Below, one piece after another: positions 43,032-55,104 of a stretch of 64,000 nucleotides of DNA. Under the pieces are notes generated by a model that saw only the letters and a program-made list of their open reading frames with translations, ran no database searches and was not told the origin of the DNA. How positions within the stretch are numbered: position 1 is the first letter of the stretch; the number at the start of each line of letters is the position of its first letter. The stretch comes from Scolanthus callimorphus (Eukaryota > Cnidaria > Anthozoa > Actiniaria > Edwardsiidae): contig CM066925.1 of assembly GCA_033964015.1 (NCBI GenBank), positions 4,043,199-4,107,198 of the forward strand, in the 5' to 3' direction. Position numbers and translations under genes: made by a program.

Positions 43032-44230
43032 TATTCGAAACCACGAGAAATAGACTCGATAGAAAATAGAAACTTCCACAAACGACCTGATAGAAGCAAA
43101 TACATTGTTATCAACGTGAATACTATTGTATCGAAATGTATGTACGCAGACTGTTCCAGTGATTCGTCTATATTATTTGTACAAGAATTTCCCAACACTA
43201 AAGAATGTGACAAAAACAAGTTGCATCTTCTTATAAAATACGTTTTGCTTATGAGTCATTTGAAGTTAATCCAGATGTACATGGTATCTGTATGTATCAA
43301 TAATTTACATAACTGCAAAGTATAGGAAATGCATCTTTTATTTGATACCAAATATAGCTTTCTTGAAGATATTTTTTAGAATATTTTAAAAGGCATCTTT
43401 CTTTCCCATCAAATTCCTCTAATGTTAAGCACTTTTTAAATATTTGATTTGTTTACACAAATAATTACATAAGAAAGCAATTACCTTCAATGGGTATCAA
43501 AGGCATGAGTAATTCCATATTTGCCTATAGGAATCATGGTGGCATGCTTGACTCATCTTAATCAGGTGGGATTTTTTTGGAAATTTTGGTCTCCCAAGAA
43601 TAAAGCAAACCATTCATTTCAAAATATCAGCCACGCAAATTACGTAAGGAGGAAAATGTTAAATGGGTGTGGCTAATACTTGATTGTTCATGAAACAAAC
43701 AATTTTGATAATTTGCCTTCAAAGAAAGACACAAGCAAGATACAAGACAGTAAAACCCCAACATTCTCTAATCCAAAAATTATGATACAAACATTATGGC
43801 ACTTATGTGCATTATGGCACATTATGGTAAGAAAATATGAACTTGACACGCTGTTTACTAAATTTTGATACTTTAAAAGACATAACAGTAATAATCGATG
43901 TAATTTACTGTCCAAGAGTATCAAAATTGAAAATATGCTGGCTTCATTCAATTGCATTGAGGTGTACTGGAAAGTTGAGGTCCACTTTGGAATTCTGACA
44001 TTTCACACTAAATAATAGCTACTGGTGTTTGGTGCTTCTAATTGAGCCACTGCAAATAAAACACTGGTTTGAGAATGTTTGTGATATCTTTACTGCAATA
44101 CTGCCTGGGTGGCATGATCATAAATACAACGTATATGCCTCTCTTTTTTCCTAAAAAAGGTCTCAAGTAAATCAATTAAGGACCAAATTATTAACATAAA
44201 ACAATAAAATATCAGTGCAAAAGTTTGTGA
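43032..44230. other. No gene recognised
   Basis: AT-rich with short chance ORFs. I see no repeat or element ends. Confidence 0.3.
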
Positions 44231-44239
44231 AATCATTCT

Positions 44240-44993
44240 TCATGGAACGTTTTTTAGTTTGCCTTTTTCATGTTCTCCATGAACAGCATCAGCATTTGTG
44301 TCATTTGTTGTGCTTGTTGTTGCTGTAAAGCAAATTGCTGTTGCTGCTGCATTCTGATGCTGCATTTGCTGTTGTTGTTGTTGTTGTGCCATTTGTTGTT
44401 GAAATTGCTCTTGGCGTTTATGCTGGAGTGTGATTTCTTGCTGGCAAAGCTCCATCTCCTCCTTCCTCACAGCTGCATCATCCTTTCTCTTAGACTCTAA
44501 AAACTGAAGTACATCGCTCCCCCGTCGTCGCTTGCGTCCCCTGCCCCCACTAGGAACCTCTTGTCCCTCATCATCAGAGACAGAATCAGCACAACTGGAA
44601 GGTCCAGCTTTTGACCATGTTTTCATAGCCGCATCTCTTACTGCCATTGCTTTGTTGCGTTCCTTCTTCTCCTGCTTCTCTGCTTTAGCTGTCGCAGCTT
44701 CTAGATCAGTTTTTGCTGACCTCACTTGCTCAGCAATTTCACTTAACAGGGTCTCATTCTCTGTTAATGTATCTGGATTTGTACCTGATTCCCCCTTCTC
44801 TTGTCTCATCTTAGCATTAAAGTCATCCAAGAGCTTTTTGAATCTTTCACGCACACTTCTATCATCCCTTGGGGATACTTGGAACACTCCATGCAGGTTT
44901 ATATTCTGTACCACTAATCTCTATGCATGACCAGAAAAGGGTTCCACAGTGCGAACTCCGATCAGAAGCAGCCTGTCTTTATTATGGGTCCAT
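44240..44993 (-). pseudogene. Myb/SANT-like protein gene with Q-rich coiled-coil tail, one stop
   Basis: An acceptor (GTGGTACTTTCAG) precedes an exon starting at 44993. It reads FRWTHNKDRLLLIGVRTVEP, meets TAG at 44921-44923, and continues open to 44240. After the Myb-like part come SPRDDRSVRERFKKLLDDF, then ESGTNPDTLTENETLLSEIA, a KAEKQEKKERNKAMAVRDAA coiled coil, a basic GRGRKRRRG nuclear-signal-like patch, and a glutamine-rich end. It is a paralogue of 4373-5150. Such families are numerous in cnidarians as I recall, and probably bind DNA. The stop means this copy is likely inactive, unless splicing removes it. Confidence 0.6.
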
Positions 44994-45000
44994 CTGAAAG

Positions 45001-46195
45001 TACCACTAAAAAGGATAGATTAACAGTCAGTTTTTCAACGTTTTCTCATTTATTCAGATTTTACTAACAGATCCATTTGAAATGGGGGGAGGACTAATTT
45101 TAAATGACAGGAATGACAACATGCCTTTTAAAGTTTAAAACATTGAATAACTCGTTCTTCCTATTACTTGAGCTACCACTGAATCTTAAACGTTTTGCCC
45201 AAAATATGGCTGCATGTGGTGTGCATTCACTTCAATAAGCTTATAAACTTCCAGTGTCAATGAAATAGTCAGCTTTTTTAGTGAAGTAACTTAAAAAATA
45301 GTAAGCGAAAAATAAAACTCACAATAGAGATACTTACTTAATTCGTAGGTCGTTTTCCGGATTCCTGAAATGAAGTAGTCATCATTAGATGAAATTTAAA
45401 ATTGGACTCAAAGACGTTTCAAATGCGTGTATTTTTTTTTGTAAACTTAACCATGCAAATATCAATTGTCTTTCCGTACCAATAAACCTCGCAAATCCCA
45501 ATTTTAACATTTCTTTCGCATAAATTCCACGGTTGATATGCCTACTAAAAGCAGAATCAGGGAAAGCTATAGAACACTCAGCCCGCTTTGCATTTGATCA
45601 TCAAGACTAGTCTTTTTACGATCCATGATTTGATTAAACCAACTCCCTTCGCTTACTCCACTTGCCTTGTAAACGCAAATATTCCTTTACGATTCAAGTT
45701 CTCGACAAAAAAGGCTACAAACAGAAAAGAAAATCCGGAGAATTTTATATTCACCTCTCAGCGCAGCTTTCGCCCCCCTTGACCATGTTTCTGGGCATGT
45801 AGAACTGCACGCTTCTAGCGGAACTGCATAAAGAGAAACAAACCGACTCAGAAAGACAACGCATGCATTAAACAGTCGAGTAATGAATCACACTTTTTGT
45901 CTCTGTATGTCATTTTCGAAATCATGATTCACAAAACAAATGCCATTAACCATTAACCATTACCTATGAAGTTGTATGAAAAAGATAAAACAGAAACACG
46001 AAAAATGCAAGAAAAGTTCCTTAACTCCAAACCGTCGTCTCTACAACGAGAAAGCCCCCGAAAACTCACCGTCCCAGAATAAGGACGGTCACATGTCGCG
46101 CGCGTTTGGCGTGACGTAACAACAATCCAACCATCCGAGCCGACCGTAGCGGACTATCTTAAAGTCACTAATAGTATCCCCGCTGGGAATTGTGG
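45001..46195. other. No gene recognised; short CpG-rich patch
   Basis: Mostly AT-rich. At 46080-46145 there is a CpG-dense patch (CATGTCGCGCGCG, GTGACGTAAC) that could be a promoter remnant. A direct repeat CATTAACCATTA lies near 45950. Confidence 0.3.
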
Positions 46196-46199
46196 TTGG

Positions 46200-46660
46200 A
46201 AGACCCAGTAAGCATCGGGTCTAGAGACGCAAATAGACTCCGAAGTCGTATCCGTTCTGCTGTTGGGGTAACTCTGTCTTCAGGTTACAGACGATGGTCC
46301 ATTCGTGGATGTCTAAACTTGGATCCAGCTCCTTCATTAGGTTTCACATTTTGGTGACTGCTTCTTGGTGAGAAGGTTTCGCGGACGACTATTGTAAGTT
46401 GTTCAGGGCCGCTATTCGTTTCTCGTTAGACATTGCGGTAAGGAGAAACCAGTGCTTGGTGAGTTGCATGGCACCAAAAGAATATCTTGGCTCAGTAGGC
46501 CACATTTATCTATGAGAAACGCTGTCGCAGGTCGACCTCCATCGAGTGTCTCGAAAACTTCCCATTGCACGGTTTCTCCATCGCAATCAGCTGTCTCCGT
46601 GAGAACCTTTAAATATGAATCGATGGTGAAATTACTCAAACAATGTATTCGTCCCTAATA
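46200..46660 (-). pseudogene. Ulp1-like (C48) cysteine protease C-terminal remnant
   Basis: The minus strand reads LLSQDILLVPCNSP, then frame-shifted text, then LDIHEWTIVCNLKTELPQQQ followed by NGYDFGVYL. This matches the Ulp1/SENP pattern, where D-L-L-L-V-P precedes the missing catalytic His, and P-x-Q-x-N-G-Y-D-C-G-V-F carries the catalytic Cys. Here Cys is replaced by Phe and the upstream His region is out of frame, with stops. SUMO-protease domains occur both in host genes and in several transposon families. Confidence 0.55.
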
Positions 46661-47780
46661 TGTCAACATTTGAGGCCTCGTAAGTCTTGTTCGGATATGA
46701 GCGGAGTTTCTGTAAATTTCATTGCTGCGTTAACTTATCCATTCCACAATGGCGTCTTCATGAAAGACATTGCCATCGGTGACACTCGCTTTGGACACTG
46801 GTATGACTAGTTTTACGGGAAAACTAGGTGGTCTGCGTCGGCGGAGACGTGAACATGAACAACAACAACCAAAGGTTGAGATTTATGTTAAACGCCGTGG
46901 AAAAATGGTGTTTTGCTGACGTTTCGAGCGTTAGCCCTGATTATACAAATGTCTATCTCTGTGGTAAAACTGTGGTAGCAATACCGAAAACCTTGTTAAG
47001 GTTTCAAATGAGGAGCTTTGGAATCTACAGAATCGTTTTAAAGCAAACAAACTTTCCATAAACATACAAAATCCCAGAACTTCGCACCAAATAGAAAGAA
47101 TAAAAGACAAAGAGTCAATATAATATATGCATAGACAATTCATGTTGTAGGAAAGGCAATAGTGGTGTTTAAGAACGGCAAAAATGGAATATCTAGTTTG
47201 GGATAGCATTTAAACTTGTTATTTACTCTTGCATTTTGCATGAAACCAAACATTGCAAACAGAGCTTAAAGCAGACTTGTTCTGTGAAAGAGCATTCTTT
47301 GTACAGAGATCACACTTGCCAAAAATCATTTCAATTAAAGAACTAAAATCTAAAGAAACTTTAGCTAGTTGTAGTAGCTAAGAACAAAATACCACTCAAA
47401 TGCCTGAGTCTGAGAATCAGCCTAAGCTTTAGCTTGAGCTGAACATCGTTAAGATATTGATACATTCTCGCATAGTGGTTTCCTTGTCATTGTTTAACCT
47501 AACACAGATAATACCATCTATTGGCCAATATTTGTAAATGTAATCTTTCCCTTTTCCCTTGAAAGCCTTTAGAATGACAACTCTATTCTTGGCCAGGTAT
47601 TCATTTCTGCCCGTTTCTTTAAGATTTCGACTTTCTTGTTGTGACGCGTCAATTTAACAAGTTATGTTTCGAGGTTTAGTCCCTTTTTTCCAACACGATG
47701 TGTTCTCCAAATTTCATCTAACGTGATGTCAACATCTATTTTCTTACACAACACGCGCAATCAATGACAACAAACGGCAA
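46661..47780. other. No gene recognised
   Basis: Only short chance ORFs. AT-rich, no clear repeats. Confidence 0.3.
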
Positions 47781-47799
47781 GTGGAGTTTGAAATCTCCT

Positions 47800-48300
47800 G
47801 TGACTAGATGTGAAGCACAGGACTACCAGAACTAGTAAACAAATAACACGCCGAGAAACTCCACAAGGCAAACATTGGAAACAAAATAGCGCGTAATACA
47901 ACTGGAAATGTCCAGGCAAATCCAAGAAAAGTACGAACATCTTTATGAATGTCAATACGATGGTATCCAGATTCTAAGTCAAAAATTACAAAGTAAAGAT
48001 CGGCTTTAAACATATCTACTAAGTTTGTCAAGCTTTCGTACTTCAATTAAAACTTGTCAAGACAGGGATTAACTAAACGTATTTTCTTTCCTGAACAACC
48101 GATAACGAATTACAACAATAGGGAATTTCGGAACCGTCAGAAATACAATCTCGAACTAACAATTCTAGAATTGACTTACAAAAACATTTTTGATGAGAAA
48201 GGGCACTCTTGGTATTCTTTATAATTACAGAATCAGGAAAAACAATAAAAGGCAGTTTGTATCCAGCTGTAAATTGCCAAACCACCATTGACGATTCGCG
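47800..48300 (-). pseudogene. DIRS-like (tyrosine-recombinase retroelement) RT fragment
   Basis: The minus strand gives GYKLPFIVFPDSVIIKNTKS, then a CCNSLSVV segment, and after frame changes FDLESGYHRIDI and FLGFAWTF ... FALWSFSACYLFT. This is the N-terminal RT of DIRS/Ngaro-like elements (Y-K-L-P-F, N-P-L-S-V-V, F-D-L-x-S-G-Y-H-x-I-D-I, F-L-G-F-x-W). The LPFGL motif is corrupted. Its order relative to the 54-55 kb fragment shows that it is a separate copy. Confidence 0.6.
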
Positions 48301-49517
48301 TGTATTTTACCCTGAACAGACGACTCATAGTTCATTTTGATTGGGATGGAAGTCTCAACAGCGTCGTCCAGTTCGAAGAGAAAGGAATCACCAGAAGTTG
48401 TGGCTTTATATATTGGCTTGATCCCAAAACGGCTGGGAGTGGCTGAGGCTGTCCTCCTGCCAGGAGTCTGATTGGGCAAGACCTCTAGTAAGAAGTGGTC
48501 AGCCCATCCGGAGTGAGTTATAAGATATAGCATGAGATTTGTGATCAGGTTTTATTTGGATCTGAGTTTAAACTCTGTTTACATGCGTTCGTGTATTTCT
48601 CACGACAAACCGTTTGTTACGCTGTTTTAGCTTTTTTTCGCAGTGCACGGCTAACTCTTTGAAAGTCTTGGTTCGTTTCTTGTCTTGGTGCCAATCCGCA
48701 AGATCAACTTGGCGATAATTCTCGACAAAGTCCCATCCATGTTTTTTTTTGCCAAAAACAAATCCTTTTTGCCTAAAGCGCTCTCGCTCTTACCGTCTTT
48801 GAAGGTTTCCATACCTTTCACACACTTTCCCCGAATGATAGCTGACTCAGCAGATCTAGTTTGGATTCGATAGAAGGCTCGTGAAGGTATTGCTTTTTGT
48901 TCGCTTCTCTTTTGAAATTAGGTAGAGCCTCCCTGTGCGCTTACTTCATTGCGGCTTCGATGGCTTCCTGGGTTTCTTCTTTAAAATGTGTATTGATATT
49001 GGATATTTGTTGCTTAAGAACATCCTTCAATTCCTCGAATAACGCCATGATAACAGTCAAATTTGGTAGTCTGCGTTCCCGATCGAGCCGAGTGAATATC
49101 AACTCGCGAACAGACTTAAAATATACACGCTCTATCGATTCAGATCCCCCGAGAAGATTTCATTGGCAACAAATCGGTTAATTAACTGGAGATCACTCGA
49201 ATTCCACGATATGTTAGGACTAAACAATAGTTCAGTGTAAGAAGGAATACGTTTTTTAGGAAACACAGCTAGATTGTCATCAATAGAAATGTACTATTTC
49301 ACTTTTATTATATGGCAACTTCTACTTCCGGTCAATGGCGCACGCTGATTGGCTAGGACCTTCCCGCCAAGTCTCAAAAACGGTTGTACAATTTCCGTAT
49401 CAGACCGGTCCGGTACGGATGTTCTTTACTTCACAGTTTTCAAACCCCAACACGCGAAAGTTTACGCTAAAAAGTTCACAAAAAAACATCACGGACTAGA
49501 GATAAAAAGCTGTTGAT

Positions 49518-49890
49518 ATGAACGGGACTTTAAGCGAAGAAGAACACTCAGACAGTGAATTTTATTACGTTGAAAATGAAAGTGTTTCAAAGAACGACGG
49601 CAACAACAAAAACAAGGAAAACAGAGCGAGCGCCTCGGAGGAAAACCAACCCACTAATAGTCAAGAAGAAATCAACCTATTTCTGTCTGAGCAACAAAGT
49701 GCTAACACTACCTCCAAAGAAGCGATATCAATACTTTTCGGCGCTTTTTAGAGCAAACTGGCGAAGATATGGAAACGAACATTCAAAACTTACCACCGAG
49801 TAGACTCGACCGCTTGTTGTCAAAGTTTTTCATGGGGATACGCAAACGCGATGGCGAGGAGTATGATTGGTCTCTCAAGTTTTCAAAGTG
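49518..49890 (+). pseudogene. Crypton-like / DUF3504-type N-terminal fragment
   Basis: An ATG at 49518 opens an acidic Ser/Asn-rich ORF that stops at 49751. One base earlier in a T-run (GCTTTTTAG) the frame continues FLEQTGEDMETNIQNLPPSR, then LDRLLSKFFMGIRKRDGEEY. This is the segment that starts the tyrosine-recombinase-like domain of Crypton-derived (QRICH1/ZMYM-like) proteins. The sequence is cut off at about 49885 by AT-rich repeats. It is a 5' fragment with a single frameshift. Confidence 0.45.
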
Positions 49891-49904
49891 TTCAGCAATA
49901 TCAA

Positions 49905-50000
49905 GATCATAAAGATATATATCATATATAGATAAAGATATAAAGATATAAAGATATATATCATATATCATATATCATATATAGATATATATTATCTTGA
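49905..50000. repeat. AT-rich simple repeat (ATATATCATATATAGATA)
   Basis: Imperfect tandem repeat of ATATATCATAT and ATATAGATAT units, inserted where the Crypton-like frame ends. Confidence 0.8.
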
Positions 50001-50013
50001 TCATATCAAGATA

Positions 50014-50086
50014 ATCAGACCGGTGTCTTTCTGTATGGACCTCGCCCCACGGGCTCGGTCCATACTGTCAAGCCACCGGTCTGATA
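50014..50086. repeat. Hairpin with ATCAGACCGGT ends
   Basis: ATCAGACCGGTG ... TATGGACC pairs with GGTCCATA ... CACCGGTCTGAT. The same ATCAGACCGGT also occurs at 49400-49410, upstream of the Crypton-like ORF, in a CCGGTCCGGTACGG context. Confidence 0.7.
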
Positions 50087-50100
50087 TTTTCCTGTACGGA

Positions 50101-52380
50101 CCGCGCTCTCGGTTAATAAGAAGTTAGTATTTCAATGATCATTATGCTTCAATGCCATCATTCCCGTTTACATTTGTTTAGGGAAAATTTCTCTATTTGC
50201 ATTTGACCACGAGACAAAGTGGGGACATTTAATTGGTTGGCAACGTATTTTTACCCGCCCCATGCCTGCGGCGATGTGTAGTCTTCACAGGGCATCCGTC
50301 TTTTTCCGATTGGCGAGTTGTCTCGCAGCATACCCTTTGCTGTCAAATGTAACTGGCTTGGAGACGTCTCCCCTTTGCAAACCCGCTCGACAATAGTGAC
50401 TCCGGCATATCTGGTAACAAAGCTGTGTAAGCCATTTCCTTAACACGAGTTAATGGCTTACCCAGCTCTGCATCTTTACGAGAGACCTCGTCGTCGTCCA
50501 TCTGACAAAGGGGCAGTTGTCACTAAATAGGCGTGTGCTGGTTCTGATACCCCATCCTAGGCATGCCTTTCGCCTCTCGTCTACGACCGTTCCGCACTTT
50601 GTGTTGCCGACGTTTTCGTGACGCATTTTTAAATTGTGGACAAGAATCTTAACGAGCGTTTGAGGTTAGGAATCTCACAAGAGGTTATTTTCTCCTGACG
50701 ATTCATCATGTCGCTCATCTGAAACTCTTGATCCAGGGATTGTCGACTGCCAGTTTTCCCTGCACTTCTGCACTTCTCTTGTGTCTTGATCGTCCAGTCA
50801 CCTTATGTGATCGACGATAATTTCAGGCACCGGCCTTCCATCCTTCGGGAGGAACTCGGGTATGTCGAACGGAACAACGCGATGACGCCACTGATGTTCT
50901 GCCCTTGCTATTTTCTCTCTGTTCCATGTTTCGACAGTATTCAATCTCTACGTCACTATTTGGTACTGTATGGAATCGGATCGTAGCTTTGCTGAGCCAT
51001 TCGCAACGTCTCTACTAACGGGTCTGGTGCTGGGGCATGGTAGAAAAAGCACCCCTCGTCAATGAAGCTACATTGGGTGTCTTTGTTGATCATCGCCTTA
51101 TTGAACGCCCTTTGCTTTGACTATTAAAGATTATTATTGACCCGGTTCGCTGGAACGCCACCCAAAAAACTATGACCACAAGAAAGGTAGACACGTGTAG
51201 CAAATCACTTCATAGTTTTTCCGGCTGTATTTCTCGAAGGAGCGCCTCACTGATATTGATGTGATCTAGTGGTTGAGTTTTGCTTCCAACCGGGGTATGT
51301 TGGTAGCATGTGTTGTTCAGGCAAAAATAGAACTTTCTCCAAAATTAAAATGTTCGCCTTTTGAGTTAGCAAAGATATTGACATCTTTTTTGAATATCAC
51401 CATGGAACTCTATCATGGCAATATATCATTCATATTCTGTTTAGTATCATACTTGACATGAAGGATATGTAGAAGCAACGGTGGCTATAGATCCATCTCC
51501 TCCTGTCGTTAGAATATTTTGTTCTTGAGCATAATAACTTGACTAGATAGAGATCCACGTTTCTTTATTGGTTGTACCTGCACGACATGTTTTATTGCTA
51601 CCAATATGATTCCTCTTGTGAGCCTGAAACATTATCCCTTTGTTATATTTAACACTCAAATTTACTCAGTTATTTTAAATTTCTGCAACCACATAAACAT
51701 ATTTCTCTCCATTGTAAGATAATGGGGTAAATGTCTACCCTACTGCATGTCCAGATACTTGGACAAAGGCAACATGTCATGAAAGGGAGGTCAAAACTTT
51801 AATACAAATTGTGTACCTTGCGTTTGATACCTCCGTTTGGAAAAACTGCAGACGAGAGCGAATCCGCAATTTTGACGCGCTGCGAATGCCCCGTTAGAAA
51901 CGCGCTAATCCAACTGATGATAATCGGATGAACATCTAGCAGATTCAGCTCACAAGGCATGATGATCCACTAAGAATTGTATGGCAGCCCATCACCATTT
52001 CTCTTGTTTCTTTCCCCCTAAAATTTTCCTGCATTTTTCGCTGCAAAAAGTAGGGTTAAATGCATCCCAGGACCCCCGCTAGTTACGCCCCTGTTTGTTT
52101 TAGTTTATTTTCTGCAACTTGACATATCCCATCCCATCATCATTGTATATATATATATCTATAAAACTTAAAAGCTATTTTAACTAGTAAGTGATGCTCA
52201 TCCTATAGATAAAAACTAGCCAAATCTTTACTGTTGGGGCACGAGAGGCTAGCCAAGCTTCATCCATTTTGAGGGTGCAGTCTTGTTAGCACTTTCTTTT
52301 TGCGCCTCCCGACATGCTGGATCATTCAAGAACTCCTGACTCGTTTCCAACCTCATTCTTCTCTTCCCAGATGCTGAAGG
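50101..52380. other. No gene recognised
   Basis: Short ORFs without recognisable motifs (for example 50786-50986). An AT microsatellite lies at 52147-52160. A minus-strand stretch near 51000-51120 reads sensibly (DEGCFFYHAPAPDP) but is too short to name. Confidence 0.3.
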
Positions 52381-52384
52381 ATAC

Positions 52385-52490
52385 TTATATTCTAATTCAC
52401 TTCGTTCAAACGAATATAAATTATTTACCCTTAAATCCCAGATACAACAGGAATATATATGTATATGTTGGTTTACGCTCAGAACCAACC
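52385..52490. repeat. Direct repeat X, copy 1
   Basis: This 106-bp sequence, from TTATATTCTAATTCACTTCG to TTTACGCTCAGAACCAACC, is repeated with about two differences at 56316-56422. It lies at the downstream (3') side of DIRS-like coding remnants when read on the minus strand. Confidence 0.9.
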
Positions 52491-52616
52491 TGTTATTGTT
52501 TATTGATTTTTTACGTACAAGTATATAATATATATATATATATATATAATACAATATTTATAAGGAATAATAGCAAATTAGATTAACTTACAGATGAAAA
52601 ATGAACAATCATACCC

Positions 52617-53320
52617 CTAATTTCTTGGGAATCTATGATTCACAAATTTATAGTAACGGTCATAAATGATTATCCGAACAAACAAATGTTCTTGCCGATC
52701 TATTTCCCAGCGGCCATGTATTTTTAAGAACGTTTCAGAAATAGCATTATTCATAACAAAACTCAATGATTCTTGAAAATTTTCTTCACATCTGTTTACA
52801 ATCATATGACTAAGAAATACATATACATCCGTACACTGCGCGCGAACAACCCACTGGGATAAAACCCACTTCTTTGGGACAAAAACCCAGTGGGAAACGG
52901 CCCTGCTCACCAAAAAACAGTGTACAACTCCGAGGGCTAGAGTTTTAATCTTAAATATAAGAAAAGTTATTTCAAAAATAAATAAATATTAAAATTTGGT
53001 CATACGGTATTTAGCGTTTCGTATACTCGCGCATTAAAACAAAATAATATACTTTAGCCAAAATGAACAGCAAGGCTAATATCCAGAAAAGGAAATCTAT
53101 GACAATAGATAGAATGCTACGAAACGAAATGCAAAAATGCTTTCCTACTCCAGCCTGAAAGCTGCTATGTACATAATTATCTTTACTGATTACACAAGGC
53201 GGTGCGAGTTTATCTACTACAGTGTATATTCTAAATGGTAGCGAGACAGGCTTTTTCTTATGACAAGGCTTTATCTTGACCTCTTCGCATTCTAATAACA
53301 TTTTCTCAAACATCGTCATC
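52617..53320 (-). other. Two minus-strand ORFs, uncertain
   Basis: The ORF 52913-52617 (98 codons) and the ORF 53319-53011 (102 codons, with a hydrophobic LSIVIDFLFWILALLFILA segment near its end) are open but match nothing I know. They lie inside the interval bounded by the X and Y repeats, so they could be accessory or chance sequence. Confidence 0.2.
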
Positions 53321-53654
53321 TAATTGGTTTGAAAGACATCCTGGTACAGGACCCACATGAGCGCCAAGTGCAATACTGCGAAAGTCGACGGAGGTTTGTG
53401 CTTCTTGTGGACCACGTGCATATAGCCTGCTAGAACTGGAACTGAAAATGATAACTCAACAAGAACTGACTTTAGCTGGTTATTCCATGATGTGTACACC
53501 CTAATAAGAATAAAAGTACATGAACAATTAGTAAGCCAAATATAAAAAAAACTTCCTTGGCCTTGCTCTCAAAACTATCAAAAGCTATCAAGCTGTGTAG
53601 CTTATCCTTAATCTTATTGCACTCGTGTAATAAGAGTTCATACGAAAACCAATC

Positions 53655-53830
53655 ATTACACCTTGGCCGCGCGGCACTATAGGTGTGATACTTTAAGGCC
53701 TCAGGCCTAATTTTTTTAATATTCCTTGCACCTAGGCCCCGCTGCACTATAGGTGTGATACTTGAGGCCCCGCGGCCTAAATCATTTAGTTCAGTAGTCC
53801 TTACACCTGGGCCCCGCGGCCAAACTATAT
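53655..53830. repeat. Tandem repeat of about 70 bp with CACCTAGGCCCCGC
   Basis: Two to three imperfect units contain GGCCCCGCGGC, CACTATAGGTGTGATACTT and GAGGCC. It is GC-richer than its surroundings. Confidence 0.7.
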
Positions 53831-54282
53831 CCGATAGAGGTACTCCACCACTGAACATGAAGCTTATAAAGAGCAAGAAATTAACAGACCCTAGATACTA
53901 ATAAAATTGCAATCTAACCGCCAGAATGTAGCCATAGAATCTCTTTTAGCCGAGGAGACCGTTGGGATTTCTGCCTTGCTCTATAGACCCCTTAACAGGA
54001 CGAATAATATGACCCAAAACAATTGTCCGAATGTATATGTTAACAGGGGCTAAAATGGTGCTGAAGGTCACAGAAGTACAACCAGCGTACCACAACATTT
54101 CTGAATTGACATATCTCAGCACTCTAAGACTCTAGGAACAATAACCAGGTTCGTAGCCAGCATGAGGCGATTGAGGCACTCGCCTCGGTAAAAAAAAATT
54201 GTTAACGATAAACTACAGTTTAACTTCCTGCTTCATAATTGGAAGAACAATGTTAAACGATTTTTATTTTTATTTATTATTA

Positions 54283-55104
54283 TTATTTTTTTTTTCTGGC
54301 TACAGGCCTGATAACAACAGGGGGATCTAGAAGGCAATTATCGCACTCAAGATCTTGGGTAAAAACAGTCCACTCCTGCTTAGGGTTTAGGTTTCCAAAA
54401 AATGTGAATATAAATTTAGGCGTCTTAGTTTTATCGTAGTTTGCGAAGCAGTCCACGCTATGTGGTCCCCATAGATCCTCAATTTCTTCAAAAAATGAAT
54501 CCAAAATCGGTCAATCATCGTAATCGATGTAACGGCTATTAGCATCTGCTTTCTGGTCAAGGCTCCTAGGTATCCAGAAGAATGATCGAGACAAAAACTG
54601 AAAATGTCAATAGCCATGCTATGTAACTCAAGCTTCATACTTCCGACCTGGACAAACGATATACTGCTTGGTTGTCAGTATACCAAACGACTCGGGTGTT
54701 GTACATTACTTTTGGAAAATGGCCGCAAAGAAATAATGGCCACAAGGTCTCTCCAAGTCGAACTCCTGAGACTCTCATCAATATCCCACTGGCTATGGCA
54801 AAATATGTTTTCATTAAAATTAATAAACTGACACTCACTCTATGTCGCTAACGTCGAGAAAACAGATCTACTAGGCTTCTCATGCAAAAAAAAAAACAGT
54901 GTTTCAATCTAACAAGGACGATATTGCTGTCCAAAAATAGAGCTCATCTAAAAACAAATACTGATCCATTAAAACGATAGAATCCCAGTGTTGAGCGGTA
55001 AGTGAAGTCATAACGCAGTACCGGGTCATGATACAGCATATTATATCGCCTGTAACTGCACTCATAGAAATAATATGCCTCGTAAATGAAGCCAATATGC
55101 GCAC
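54283..55104 (-). pseudogene. DIRS-like RT C-terminus and RNase H remnant
   Basis: From 55104 downwards: RILASFTRHIISMSAVTGDI, then SLTAQHWDSI (linker after RT), VVWYTDNQAVYRL (RNase H-like, with T-D-N-Q), KLELHSMAIDIF, and EDLWGPHSVDCFAN near the end. I recognise this chain as the DIRS/Ngaro-type arrangement where RT and RNase H precede the recombinase. Several frame changes and stops. No tyrosine recombinase was found. It lies between direct repeats Y1 and X1. Confidence 0.6.

Noticed and set aside
53011..53319. Membrane protein gene
   Set aside because: Only one hydrophobic stretch in a 102-codon ORF, with no start context, promoter or homology; kept only as an uncertain ORF.
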